The notes: generated by a model from the sequence alone, not told the origin. 28,127 nucleotides of DNA from JBHGXV01 sp041920505 (GCA_041920505.1 JBHGXV010000001.1:1-28127); one strand, 5' to 3'; shown: positions 15,389 to 25,089, numbered from the stretch's first letter. A program made the numbers and translations.

Positions 15389-18300
15389 TCAGCGAAGCGC
15401 GCTGCCTTCCAGAACAGCCGCCTCGTCGGCAAGCGCCCGGCGCAGATGGCGGGCCAGGACGACGACGTGCGGGTTGTACATCATCGTCAGATGGTTGCCC
15501 GGAACCGTGACCACGTTCGCCGACTCTGGCAGCCAGCGGCTCCAGCCGAGCATGGGATCGGCGTTGTCGAACTCCAGCTCGCGCATGCTCTCCGGAAGCG
15601 GCTCCTCCGCCTTCAGCACCAGCACGTTGCCCGCATACGCGGACGGAGTGTACCGATGCGCCGCGCGGATGTTGCCGTCGAGCACCCGGTACAGGTTGCG
15701 GATCATGGGCAGCAACTGGCTGGATTCGGCGCTGATGCCGGCCATTTTGGCGAAGAAGTACTCCCGCTGCTGCTCCTCGTCCATGGCGAGCATCGCTTGA
15801 TAGTCCAGATCGAGGCTCACCCGGTAGTAAGATCGGAAAAACGCGTCGAAGCGCATCAGGCGGCGCGCCTGCACCTCGCGCCCGTCAAGCTGGCAGCGGT
15901 CCTCGCGCGGCAGGGAGGCGTCGATGAGCGCGAGAAGGGCCGTCTGTTCGCCTTCTGCCTGCAACTGGCGCGCCAGCTCGAAGGCGACGATTCCGCCGAA
16001 CGACCAGCCGCCCAGATAGTACGGCCCGTGCGGCTGCACCTTGCGGATTTCCTCCCGGTACAAGGCCGCCAACTCCTCGACGCCAAGATCGGCCCCGTCT
16101 TTGGCCAGCGCCGGCGACTCCAGCGCGTAGAACGGCTGGTCGGCTCCCAGTTCGCCCGCAAGTTCCAGGTAGCAAAGCACATTGCCTCCGGCGGGGGCGA
16201 TGCAGAAAAACGGCGGTCTCGCTTCCGGCGTCGCCGGGGTCAACGGTACGAGGCACGATCCGCCCGTCTGCTCGCGCTCGCTGCGAATGACGTTGGCCAC
16301 ATGTTCCACAGTCGGCTGTTCCAATAAGACCTTGAGCGGCAGCTTCACCGCAAACTCCTGCTGGATGCGGGCCATCAGCCGCACAGCGAGCAAAGAGTGG
16401 CCGCCCAGGTCGAAAAAGTTGTCGGTGACGCCGACCGTCCGACCGTTCAACAGCTCGCTCCAGATTTTGGAAACACGCAACTCCACCGCGTCGCGAGGCA
16501 AAACCAGTTCGCCATCGCGTCGGTCCTCGGCCGCCAACTGCGCCAGCGCGCGCCGGTCAATCTTCTTGTTGGGCGTCATCGGGAACTCCTCGATCAGCAC
16601 AAACCGGGAAGGCACCATATAGTCAGGCAGCCGCTTCCGCGCAAACGCCCGGAGCTCATCCGCCAGGTTGGGCGCGTGTAGGGCGGACAGCGGATGGTTG
16701 GTCAGCCGGTCAAACGACTCCGCCTGCGGCACGCCCGACGCAGGTTCCCAGAGCGGCCGGACGGACGGCGCTTCTTCGCCCCCTTTTTTTACGAACAGCA
16801 CGTCAAAGTGCTCGCCCCGGCCGGAGCGGGCGGATTGGACCCAGACGTCATACGGCAGGTCATCGGCCCACCGGAAGAACACCTCCGGATCGATGGCAGC
16901 GTGGCTTCCGTCGTCGGCCGACTCGCGCCACTCCCCGACCGTCCTCGGGCCGCTTTCGCCCGACAGAAGCGACACCAGCCGGACATCTCTGGCCACGCGA
17001 GCGTTGGGAACGCCGGTGACGCACAACGCATCCGGCGCCGTATCGGCGAGATAGGAGCGAATCGCCTCCGCCGTCAGGCCGTCCTGCGACCAGTCTTTGC
17101 ACTCCGCCGCCACGGCCGCTTCGGGGCGGACGCCGACGTGGAGCACCACATCGTAGCGGAAGTTGTTCAGTTCGTTGTGGAACCGGCCGCGCTTCAGGTG
17201 AACCTCCACGCCGCTGATACGGGGATGCACCCGGGTGAGCGCACTGAAAAAGGCCGGGTCGATCACCAGTTCCTCCTCTCGTTGCACGCGACGATGTACA
17301 TCTTGCTTCAATTCGGCGAGCGGCGTCGAGGGGTCCGCCTGGTACGCCTGGACAGAGGCGTGATATTCCTCCAGCAAGCGCAGGTCCCGGACATCGCCGA
17401 TAAAGATGCGGCCTCCGTCTGCCACCACTTCCGCCGCCTTGGCCAGAACGCCGCGAAGATACTCGGCGCTGGGGAAATACTGCACGACCGAATTGATCAC
17501 GACGCCGTCAAACATGCCGGGCTCAAAGCCGGTGAAGTCGTCGGCGGTGCGGCAGAAGAGCCGAACCTGCGGCAGGTGCGCCTCCTCTTCGAGCTGACGG
17601 CCGAGCCGCTCGATCGCCTGCCGGGAGAAGTCGGTGCCCCAGTAGGCTTCGCAGCCGGGCGCGAGCCGATGAAGCAACAGACCGGTACCGCAGCCGATTT
17701 CCAGAATCCGCGCAAGCCCAAGCGAGCGAATCCGCTCCACCGTGGCCGCAAGCCATTCCCGCATCTCGTCTGCCGGCATCGGGGCCCCGGTGTAGCTGTT
17801 GTTCCAGCCGACGGTGTTGAACGTCTCGTCCGTGCCCGCCGCCGTCTGCACATAGGTTTCGTCAAACAGCGACTGCCACTGCGAAATGTGCTCCTGCGAG
17901 ACGTTGGCATCCGCCTCCATCGCCGATCCCGCCGGATGCGAGGCGGGTTTGACGAAGCAGACGAGCGTCTTCTCTCCCTCCTGTTCGCGGACGACGGCGA
18001 CAGCCGTTTGCACGGCCGGGTGTTCGTCGAGCACCGCTTCGATTTCGCCCAGTTCGATGCGGAAGCCGCGCAGTTTCACCTGGTGGTCGGTGCGGCCGAC
18101 AAACTCGATGTTCCCGTCCTCCCGCATCTTGACCAGGTCGCCGGTGCGGTACAGCCGCTCGCCGGGATCGGCGGAAAACGGATTGGGCACGAAACGTTCG
18201 GCGGTCAACTCCTCCCGGTATAAATATCCACGCGCCAAACCGGGACCGCCAATGTACAGTTCGCCGATGACGCCGATCGGAACCGGACGCATCCGGCGGT

Positions 18301-20659
18301 CCAGCACATACAGCTTGAAATTGGACAAGGGCTTGCCGATCGGCACGGTGGTCGTGAGCGGAGCGGTGCACTCGAAGGCGGACGATGTCACCGCCGCCTC
18401 AGTCGGCCCGTACGCGTTGAAAAAGCGGCGCCCCTGGCGCCAGGCGTTAGCCGCGGGAACCGGGCAGGCTTCGCCGATCACCATCGCGACGCGGATGTGC
18501 GGAAACGCGTCGGCCGGAAGCATCGCCGCGACAGCGGGCGGCAGGGTGGCCACCGTGATCTGCCGTTCCTGCATGTGCCGGATCAACGCTTCTCCCGGCA
18601 TCACCATCTCCTTGGTGATTAACTCCAGCGAGGCTCCCGAGGACAGGGCCATGACGATCTCCCAGATGGAGACGTCGAAACTCAAGGTGTTGTATTGCAG
18701 CACCCGGTCGCTCCCTGTCAGTTCGTAGACGTCTTTCGACCACTGCAAGAGGTTGCACAGTCCGCGATGCTCGCACGCCACTCCTTTGGGCCGGCCGGTC
18801 GAACCGGACGTGTACAACACGTACGCCAGGTCGCGCGGGCCGGGCAGATCGCCGGGGTTGTGCGCCGGTTCGGTTGCGATCCGCTCCCGGTCGCGATCCA
18901 GCCGGACGACGTCAAGCCCCTCGGTCGGCACTTTTTCTTCCAGATGGGATTGCACCACCAGAATGCGCGTCCGCGAGTCTTCGATCATGTAGGCGAGCCG
19001 CTCTTCCGGGAACGACGGGTCCAGCGGCATGTACGCGCCGCCCGCCTTCCAGACGCCGAGAATCGCGACGATGGCCTCCAGGGAACGCTCCACCAACAGG
19101 CCGACCAGCGTTTCCCTGCCGACTCCCCGTTTTCGCAAATGGTGCGCCAACTGGTTGGCCCGCTGATTCAACTCGGCATAGGTGAGCGACTCCTGCCCGG
19201 CGAACACGCAGGCCACCGCGTCGGGGGATTGGGCAGCTTGCCGTTCAAAAATCGCCGGAAAACTGGTGTCGTCCGGGTACGGCGCATCAGTGGCGTTACA
19301 ATCAACGAGCAACAGCCGCCGCTCCGCTTCGCTCAGGATGTCCACCTCCGCGAGCGGACGGCGCGGATCGGCCTGCATCGCCCCCAACACCGTCTCCAGA
19401 TGGGAGAGCATCCGCTCGATGGTCCGTTCGTCAAAACGGTGCCGGTCGTACGTGAAGCGGAGCGTCAGCCGCTCGCCCGGCAGCGCCATCAGCGTGAGCG
19501 GATAATGCGTGTTGATGTAGAACTGCACATCGCTGTAGGCGATGCTTTGCCGCAACTCGGACGAGACCGGGTGATTCTGGACGACGAGAATGCTGGAGAA
19601 CAGCGGCGTGCCGTGCGGTATGCCGCTCGCCTCCTGGATGCGCACGAGCGGCGTGTGCTCGAACTGGCGCTGCTCGATCTCGTCCCGTTGAATCTCCGCA
19701 AGCCAGTCAATGAGCGGCGTCTCCTGATTGAGCCGGATGCGGGTGGGCAGGGTGTTGACGAACAGCCCCACCCGCGACTCCATCCCAGGCAAAGCAGCCG
19801 AACGGCCGGACGAGGTGGTGCCGAAGACGACGTCGTCCTCGCCGCTGTAGCGGCCCAACAGCAAGGCCCACGCCCCCTGCAAGACCGTCCCCAGCGTCAG
19901 CCGGTGACGCTGGGCCCATTCGGCAAGGGCCGATGTCTGCTCGCGGGTGAGAGTCAACTCTTTAGCCGCGTAGTCGTCGGGCTCGGCCTCCTCTGTCTCG
20001 CGTACCGCGCTTTCGGCAAGGCCGATGGGCGTAGGCACTTCCGCTCCTTTCAGCTTCTCGCGCCAGTATCGCTCCGCCTCTCTCATGTCCTGCCGCTTTA
20101 GCCAGAGGAGAAAGTCGCGATACAGCAGGGGGGAAGACAGGCGGGGCGCTTCGCCGCGCAAAAACGCCTCGTAGCTGGCCAACACTTCGCTGAGGACGAG
20201 CGAGATCGACCATCCGTCGAGAATGATGTGATGGTGGCTCCACACCATCTGCCAGACCTCGTCGGCGAGGCGAATCAGCGCAAGGCGCATCAGCGGCGCT
20301 TTGCCCAGGTCGAACGGGCGACGGCGGTCCTCATGCAAAAACCGCTCCAACTCTGCCTGTTGCCGGGCTTCTTCCCAGCCGCGCCAGTCCTGTGCCTCCC
20401 ACGGAAGTTCCACCTGTTTCCAGACGATTTGCAACGGCTTGTTGGCGCGATCCCAGACCAGTGACGTGCGGAGCGCGCCGTGGCGGGCCACGACGTGCTC
20501 CCAGGCTCGCTTGAACGACTCGGGATCCAGCTTTTGGCGAATCGTCATGCTCAACTGCTCAAAGTAGACGCCGGACTTTGGCTGCTGCAGCGAGTGGAAC
20601 AGCATCCCTTGCTGCATCGGCGTGAGCACGTAAATATCCTCAATATTTTGTCTGTTCAT
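15389..20659 (-). CDS. Nonribosomal peptide synthetase, C-A-MT-PCP-TE (termination module)
   Basis: A 1,756-residue one-module synthetase that adds one amino acid and releases the product. The condensation domain spans about 1-440: a COM-acceptor-like start NIEDIYVLTPMQQGMLFHSL, and active site HHIILDG (143-149). The adenylation domain spans 475-910: LYTSGSTGRPKG (615-626), NAYGPTE (748-754), YRTGD (837-841). An SAM methyltransferase is inserted before core A10 (about 925-1325), with ILEIGCGTGLLL (985-996) and NSVVQYFP (1056-1063); it probably methylates nitrogen. A10 is PNKKID (Lys1366). The PCP has DNFFDLGGHSLL (Ser1422). The TE (1482-1756) has GGWSFGG (Ser1553), LIDAS and PGNHLTMM. The A-domain code reads about D-V-W-T-M-I-A-V-T-K; I make no confident substrate call. 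ATG 20659 has GAGGAGGG upstream; GTG 20674 overlaps the preceding stop but lacks a site. Confidence 0.95.
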   Translation of the reverse strand: MNRQNIEDIYVLTPMQQGMLFHSLQQPKSGVYFEQLSMTIRQKLDPESFKRAWEHVVARHGALRTSLVWDRANKPLQIVWKQVELPWEAQDWRGWEEARQQAELERFLHEDRRRPFDLGKAPLMRLALIRLADEVWQMVWSHHHIILDGWSISLVLSEVLASYEAFLRGEAPRLSSPLLYRDFLLWLKRQDMREAERYWREKLKGAEVPTPIGLAESAVRETEEAEPDDYAAKELTLTREQTSALAEWAQRHRLTLGTVLQGAWALLLGRYSGEDDVVFGTTSSGRSAALPGMESRVGLFVNTLPTRIRLNQETPLIDWLAEIQRDEIEQRQFEHTPLVRIQEASGIPHGTPLFSSILVVQNHPVSSELRQSIAYSDVQFYINTHYPLTLMALPGERLTLRFTYDRHRFDERTIERMLSHLETVLGAMQADPRRPLAEVDILSEAERRLLLVDCNATDAPYPDDTSFPAIFERQAAQSPDAVACVFAGQESLTYAELNQRANQLAHHLRKRGVGRETLVGLLVERSLEAIVAILGVWKAGGAYMPLDPSFPEERLAYMIEDSRTRILVVQSHLEEKVPTEGLDVVRLDRDRERIATEPAHNPGDLPGPRDLAYVLYTSGSTGRPKGVACEHRGLCNLLQWSKDVYELTGSDRVLQYNTLSFDVSIWEIVMALSSGASLELITKEMVMPGEALIRHMQERQITVATLPPAVAAMLPADAFPHIRVAMVIGEACPVPAANAWRQGRRFFNAYGPTEAAVTSSAFECTAPLTTTVPIGKPLSNFKLYVLDRRMRPVPIGVIGELYIGGPGLARGYLYREELTAERFVPNPFSADPGERLYRTGDLVKMREDGNIEFVGRTDHQVKLRGFRIELGEIEAVLDEHPAVQTAVAVVREQEGEKTLVCFVKPASHPAGSAMEADANVSQEHISQWQSLFDETYVQTAAGTDETFNTVGWNNSYTGAPMPADEMREWLAATVERIRSLGLARILEIGCGTGLLLHRLAPGCEAYWGTDFSRQAIERLGRQLEEEAHLPQVRLFCRTADDFTGFEPGMFDGVVINSVVQYFPSAEYLRGVLAKAAEVVADGGRIFIGDVRDLRLLEEYHASVQAYQADPSTPLAELKQDVHRRVQREEELVIDPAFFSALTRVHPRISGVEVHLKRGRFHNELNNFRYDVVLHVGVRPEAAVAAECKDWSQDGLTAEAIRSYLADTAPDALCVTGVPNARVARDVRLVSLLSGESGPRTVGEWRESADDGSHAAIDPEVFFRWADDLPYDVWVQSARSGRGEHFDVLFVKKGGEEAPSVRPLWEPASGVPQAESFDRLTNHPLSALHAPNLADELRAFARKRLPDYMVPSRFVLIEEFPMTPNKKIDRRALAQLAAEDRRDGELVLPRDAVELRVSKIWSELLNGRTVGVTDNFFDLGGHSLLAVRLMARIQQEFAVKLPLKVLLEQPTVEHVANVIRSEREQTGGSCLVPLTPATPEARPPFFCIAPAGGNVLCYLELAGELGADQPFYALESPALAKDGADLGVEELAALYREEIRKVQPHGPYYLGGWSFGGIVAFELARQLQAEGEQTALLALIDASLPREDRCQLDGREVQARRLMRFDAFFRSYYRVSLDLDYQAMLAMDEEQQREYFFAKMAGISAESSQLLPMIRNLYRVLDGNIRAAHRYTPSAYAGNVLVLKAEEPLPESMRELEFDNADPMLGWSRWLPESANVVTVPGNHLTMMYNPHVVVLARHLRRALADEAAVLEGSALR

Positions 20660-20670
20660 GCGAACCCTCC

Positions 20671-23600
20671 TCACTCAAGATCCAGATGGGCCAACAGGTC
20701 GTTCAACTCGTCCTGGCTGAGACCGGCGGCCGGAAAGTCGGACGGCGTCAGCGCGGCCGCGATCGCCGCAGTCTGCGCAAACATCTGCCGCAGGATGTCC
20801 AGGTAGCGGGACGCGAGACGCTCCACCGTGGAGGCGGCATAACGCTTCGGATCGGACAACCAGTCAAGGCGCAGGCAACCGTCATTCAGGTAGGCGCGGA
20901 TTTCCAACGCATGGCCGAATCCCGGCAGGATGTTCAGGAAAGACGCTTCGCCCTCCGTCACGGGCACGAACAGCCCGCCCGAGGGAACCCGGTCTATGTA
21001 GCCGAGATAGGCGAACAGCCAGTTGGCTTTCGGGAGCGGAATGCGCTCGCCCAACAGACCGTAGCCGATTCCTTCCCCGGGAACACTGCGGAAGCGTTCC
21101 TTGACGGCGCGAATCGTCGCGATCGGATCGTCCGGGGCGGCTTCGAGCAATACGGGATAGATCGTCGTAAACCAGCCGGCGGTGCGCGCCAGGTTGACGC
21201 CGGGCACCGGGACGTGGCGCCCGTGGCCTTGCACGTCCACCAGGTGGAACGTGTGCCCCGTCCATTCCCGGCACAGACGGGCCAGCGCGGCGAGCAGGAT
21301 TTCATCCGCCTGGGCGCGGTGCGTCTTGAGAATCTCCTCCAGGAGCCCTGCCGTTTCTTCGCGGTTGAGTGAACGGGTGATCAGCCGGTACGTTTCCCCC
21401 GCCCTTTGTCCGCCGTCGCCCGATACCTCCCCGTCCAAAACGTCGGGTTCCGTATCCGTTGGCAACGGACGGGCCTTAAGGTACGCTTCCGACAGCCAAT
21501 ATTCGCGTTCCGCCGCCACGGCTTCGGCAAAAGCGGCCGAGGCGACGCGATCCGACCATTGTTTGTACGAACTGGTCTTGGCTCCCAGCACCGGCTCTTT
21601 GCCCGCGAGCAGTTGTCGGCAGACGTTTTCCCAATCTTCCAGCAGAATGCGCTGGGTCTCGATGTCGGCGAGCAGGTGGTGCACCACCAGGGCGAGCTTC
21701 CCCGCTTTTCCTTCGCCCAGATGGAAATAAACGCCCCGGATCAGCGGCTGCGACCGCGTCAGCACGAAACTGTCGCGCACATCGACCAGGTACTGGCGGA
21801 TCGCTTCTTCACGTTCGTCGAGCGAAAGAGGCGACAGGTCGACGAAGGCAAGCAGCGGTTCGTCATCCTGCTCGGCGATGAACGACTCCCAACCGCTCTC
21901 TGTTTGCCAAAAACGCAGGCGCAACGCGTCATGATGCCGTACCAGGCAGCGAAGTCCCTGTTCCAGCACGGCAAAGCCGACGTTTGCCTCCACCGTCATG
22001 ACCATGGGGATGTTCCACAGGCCGGGTTCGATCGTCGTCTCCCGGAAAAAGCGCCGCTGGCTCGGCGTGAGCGGCACCGGTCCCGCTACCGGCTCCTCGG
22101 CTGCCGGGGCCGCGTCAGCCGCTGTCAGGCTGGCCGCCAATTCCGCCACGGTCGGCGTCAGGAACAACTGCTTTGCATTCATCTGGAACCCCAGGGCCTG
22201 TACCCGGGCGACCACCTGCAGGGCCAGCACCGAATCGCCGCCGAGGTCGAAAAAGTTGTCGTTTAGGCCGATCGGCTTCACGCCCAGCACGTCTTCCAGA
22301 ATCGCGGCAATCGCCTGCTCCTCTGGCGTAGACGGGGGCATGTAGCCATCCGGCAAGTCGGTCCGCTCTTCCGCCTCGTCCACAGGCGGTACAAACTCGC
22401 CATCCGGTTGGGAGGTGGCCAAAGCGACAGGCTGTGCAGCGGCCCGTTCCACCCAGTAGCGCTTGCGCTGGAACGGGTAGGTGGGAAGCGGCACACGCTT
22501 GCGCTGTTCGCCCGAGTAAAAGGCCTGCCAGTCGACGGACACCCCGGCGAGCCACAGCTTGCCCAAGGCGGTCAGCAGGCACTCGACGTCGGATTGCTGG
22601 TCGTGCGCGTGGCGCATCGCCGGAACGGCCGTCCGCCGGGCGCCGTACAGCGGGTGGCGCTTGGCAAACGTGGTGAGGCTGCGCCCCGGTCCTGTTTCCA
22701 GCAAAATCAACGCCTCGTTTTGCAGCAAGTGGCCGACGTTGTCGGCAAACCGCACGGTGCCGCGCAACTGGCGTACCCAGTAGTCCGGGTCCGTCGCCTG
22801 CTCGGCCGTAATCCAGCCGCCGGTAACGTTGGAGAGAAACGGCAGGCCGGGCGGACGCAGGGTGACCGAGCGCAATACCTGCGCGAACGGCTCCAGCACC
22901 GGCTCCATCAACGCCGAATGGAACGCGTGCGAGGTGTGCAGGCGGCGGCACAAGACCCCCTCCGCCTCCAGCCGACGGGCGAAAGCGTCCACCTCATCGC
23001 CAGGCCCTGAGACGACGCAGCCCGCCATCTCGTTGACTGCGGCAAGCGACAACGATGTGCCGGCGAGCCGCTCGCCAAGCTCGGCTTCCCCCAGCGGAAC
23101 GGACAGCATCGCTCCTGCAGCGGTTTGTTGCATCAACGCGCCGCGTGCGGCCACCACCCGCAGGGCATCCTCCAGCGAAAAGACACCGGCCAGGCAGGCG
23201 GCCACGTATTCGCCGATGCTGTGACCGACCATCGACTGCGGACGAATGCCCCAGGCGATCCATTGTTGCGCCAACGCATAGGAGACGGTGAACAGGGCCG
23301 GTTGGGCGAACATCGTCTGCTCCAGCCGTTTAGCGTCGTCGCCGAACATGATGTCGCGCACATCCAGGCCGAGATGCGGGCGAAGCAAGTCGGCGCAACG
23401 ATCCACCTGTTGACGGAAGATTGGTTCCGTCTGATACAGTTCCAAGGCCATTTTCGGGTATTGCGTCCCTTGACCGGGGAACAAAAAGGCGACAGGGGCA
23501 TCTTCGCGATCGTCCACGCGGGCAACCAGGCGCTGCGCTGCCTGGTGCGACAGCGCGTCCGCCGCATCCAAAGCGTCCTTGGCGACGACGAACTGCCGGT

Positions 23601-25089
23601 GGGAGAACCGTTTCCGTCCCAGGTGCAGCGTGTAGGCGACATCCGCCAGATTGGCGTTTGGCGTGCGCCGCAAATGGGCGGCCAGCCGCTCGCCAGCCTC
23701 CGCGCGCGCCTGATCGGTTTTCGCGCTCTGCACCAACAACTGGTACGGGCGCGGCGACACGGATGAAACGGTCTCGGGCGCTTCCTCCAGCACGACGTGG
23801 ACATTGGTTCCGCCCGCGCCCAGCGAGGTAATCCCGGCTCTAAGCGGACGAGGGGACGTCCATTCGCGCAGGCGGTCGTTGACGTAGAACGGACTGTTTT
23901 CGATTTCCAGCTTCGGATTCGGACGGGTGAAATGCAGGCTGGGCGGCAGCAAGCGGCGCTCCAGGGCCAGTGCGGTCTTGATCAGTCCGGCCACCCCTGC
24001 GGCCACTTCCAGATGGCCGATGTTGGCTTTCACCGAACCGATCGCCACCGTGCCCCGCCGCTTTTCTCCAAGGGCAAACGCCTTGGTGAGCGCGGCGATC
24101 TCCACTGGATCGCCCAGCGGCGTTCCCGTCCCGTGGGCTTCGACATACCCCACGGTCTTGGGTTCCACACCGGCGACGGCAAGCGCCTCGGCGATCACCT
24201 CCGCCTGGGCCTGCACGCTGGGAGCGGTGTACCCGATCTTCAGCGAACCGTCGTTATTGATCGCCGATCCACGGATCACCGCGTGGATGTGGTCGCCGTC
24301 TCGCAGCGCGTCAGCGAGGTGTTTGAGCACCACCAGGCCGACGCCGCTGCCGAACACCGTCCCCTTCGCCTCTGCGTCAAACGGTCGGCAATGGCCGTCC
24401 GGCGAGACGATCGAACCTTCTTCGTAGTAGTAGCCGACATGGTTCGGGATGCGCAGGGACACGCCTCCGGCGAGCGCAATGTCGCACTCGCCGCTGAAGA
24501 TGCTCTGGCAGGCGAGATGGACAGCCACCAGCGAACTGGAGCATGCCGTCTGCACCGACATGCTCGGGCCGCGCAGGTTGAGCCGATGGGAGACGCGGGT
24601 AGTCAGATAATCCTTGTCGTTGGCAAACATCAACTGGATCTGGCGCATCGTAAGCCCGCTTTGTCCCAGCCCCTGCTGGGACAGGAGATGATGCAACAGG
24701 TAGCCGCTGATCGCGCACGCTCCGAACACGCCGATCCGCCCGTCGTAGCTGTCCGGGTTGCAGCCTGCCGCTTCCAGCGCCTCCCAGGCGCATTCAAGAA
24801 ACAGGCGGTGCTGCGGGTCCATCATGCGCGCTTCCGCCGGACTAAAGCCGAAAAAGGCGGCGTCAAACTTGTCAATGTCCTCAAGGACGGGAGCGGCCTT
24901 CACGTAGGACGGGTCCGCCAGCGCGGCGGGGAGCACCCCTGCCGCGAGCAGTTCGTCATCGGATAAGCGTTTGATCGACTCCACCCCGTCACACAAGTTC
25001 TGCCAGTATTCCTCCACACTACGGGCGCCGGGAAAGCGCCCGGCCATCCCAATAATGGCAATGCCCTCTGTCTGTTCTTTTTCCGTCAT
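20671..25089 (-). CDS. Type I polyketide synthase, KS-AT-carrier-E-like domain
   Basis: A 1,472-residue synthase. The KS (about 8-435) has TACSSS with Cys183, EAHGTGTPLGDP with His319, and NIGHLE with His359, so it should condense. The AT (535-830) has GHSIGE (Ser624) and HAFH (721-724), which predicts malonyl-CoA. The post-AT linker is LPTYPFQRKRYW. There is no KR, DH or ER. After a Pro/Glu-rich linker comes an NRPS-style carrier (918-990) with DNFFDLGGDSVL (Ser953). A domain of the epimerization family follows (1002-1445): RTAGWFTTIYP (1302-1311), GIGYG (1340-1344), FAYLG (1359-1363). It has a non-standard HHLLADIETQ and QGHGRH. The end, LTPSDFPAAGLSQDELNDLL, looks like an NRPS COM donor. 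The ATG overlaps the preceding PKS stop by four bases. The N-terminus before the KS is only about eight residues. Confidence 0.95.
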   Translation of the reverse strand: MTEKEQTEGIAIIGMAGRFPGARSVEEYWQNLCDGVESIKRLSDDELLAAGVLPAALADPSYVKAAPVLEDIDKFDAAFFGFSPAEARMMDPQHRLFLECAWEALEAAGCNPDSYDGRIGVFGACAISGYLLHHLLSQQGLGQSGLTMRQIQLMFANDKDYLTTRVSHRLNLRGPSMSVQTACSSSLVAVHLACQSIFSGECDIALAGGVSLRIPNHVGYYYEEGSIVSPDGHCRPFDAEAKGTVFGSGVGLVVLKHLADALRDGDHIHAVIRGSAINNDGSLKIGYTAPSVQAQAEVIAEALAVAGVEPKTVGYVEAHGTGTPLGDPVEIAALTKAFALGEKRRGTVAIGSVKANIGHLEVAAGVAGLIKTALALERRLLPPSLHFTRPNPKLEIENSPFYVNDRLREWTSPRPLRAGITSLGAGGTNVHVVLEEAPETVSSVSPRPYQLLVQSAKTDQARAEAGERLAAHLRRTPNANLADVAYTLHLGRKRFSHRQFVVAKDALDAADALSHQAAQRLVARVDDREDAPVAFLFPGQGTQYPKMALELYQTEPIFRQQVDRCADLLRPHLGLDVRDIMFGDDAKRLEQTMFAQPALFTVSYALAQQWIAWGIRPQSMVGHSIGEYVAACLAGVFSLEDALRVVAARGALMQQTAAGAMLSVPLGEAELGERLAGTSLSLAAVNEMAGCVVSGPGDEVDAFARRLEAEGVLCRRLHTSHAFHSALMEPVLEPFAQVLRSVTLRPPGLPFLSNVTGGWITAEQATDPDYWVRQLRGTVRFADNVGHLLQNEALILLETGPGRSLTTFAKRHPLYGARRTAVPAMRHAHDQQSDVECLLTALGKLWLAGVSVDWQAFYSGEQRKRVPLPTYPFQRKRYWVERAAAQPVALATSQPDGEFVPPVDEAEERTDLPDGYMPPSTPEEQAIAAILEDVLGVKPIGLNDNFFDLGGDSVLALQVVARVQALGFQMNAKQLFLTPTVAELAASLTAADAAPAAEEPVAGPVPLTPSQRRFFRETTIEPGLWNIPMVMTVEANVGFAVLEQGLRCLVRHHDALRLRFWQTESGWESFIAEQDDEPLLAFVDLSPLSLDEREEAIRQYLVDVRDSFVLTRSQPLIRGVYFHLGEGKAGKLALVVHHLLADIETQRILLEDWENVCRQLLAGKEPVLGAKTSSYKQWSDRVASAAFAEAVAAEREYWLSEAYLKARPLPTDTEPDVLDGEVSGDGGQRAGETYRLITRSLNREETAGLLEEILKTHRAQADEILLAALARLCREWTGHTFHLVDVQGHGRHVPVPGVNLARTAGWFTTIYPVLLEAAPDDPIATIRAVKERFRSVPGEGIGYGLLGERIPLPKANWLFAYLGYIDRVPSGGLFVPVTEGEASFLNILPGFGHALEIRAYLNDGCLRLDWLSDPKRYAASTVERLASRYLDILRQMFAQTAAIAAALTPSDFPAAGLSQDELNDLLAHLDLE

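Noticed and set aside
16694..18223. A 509-residue plus-strand open frame inside the NRPS gene
   Set aside because: Antisense to the adenylation and methyltransferase region; composition is that of a shadow frame. The same applies to the plus-strand frames at 18695-20101, 23797-24966 and 26955-27947.
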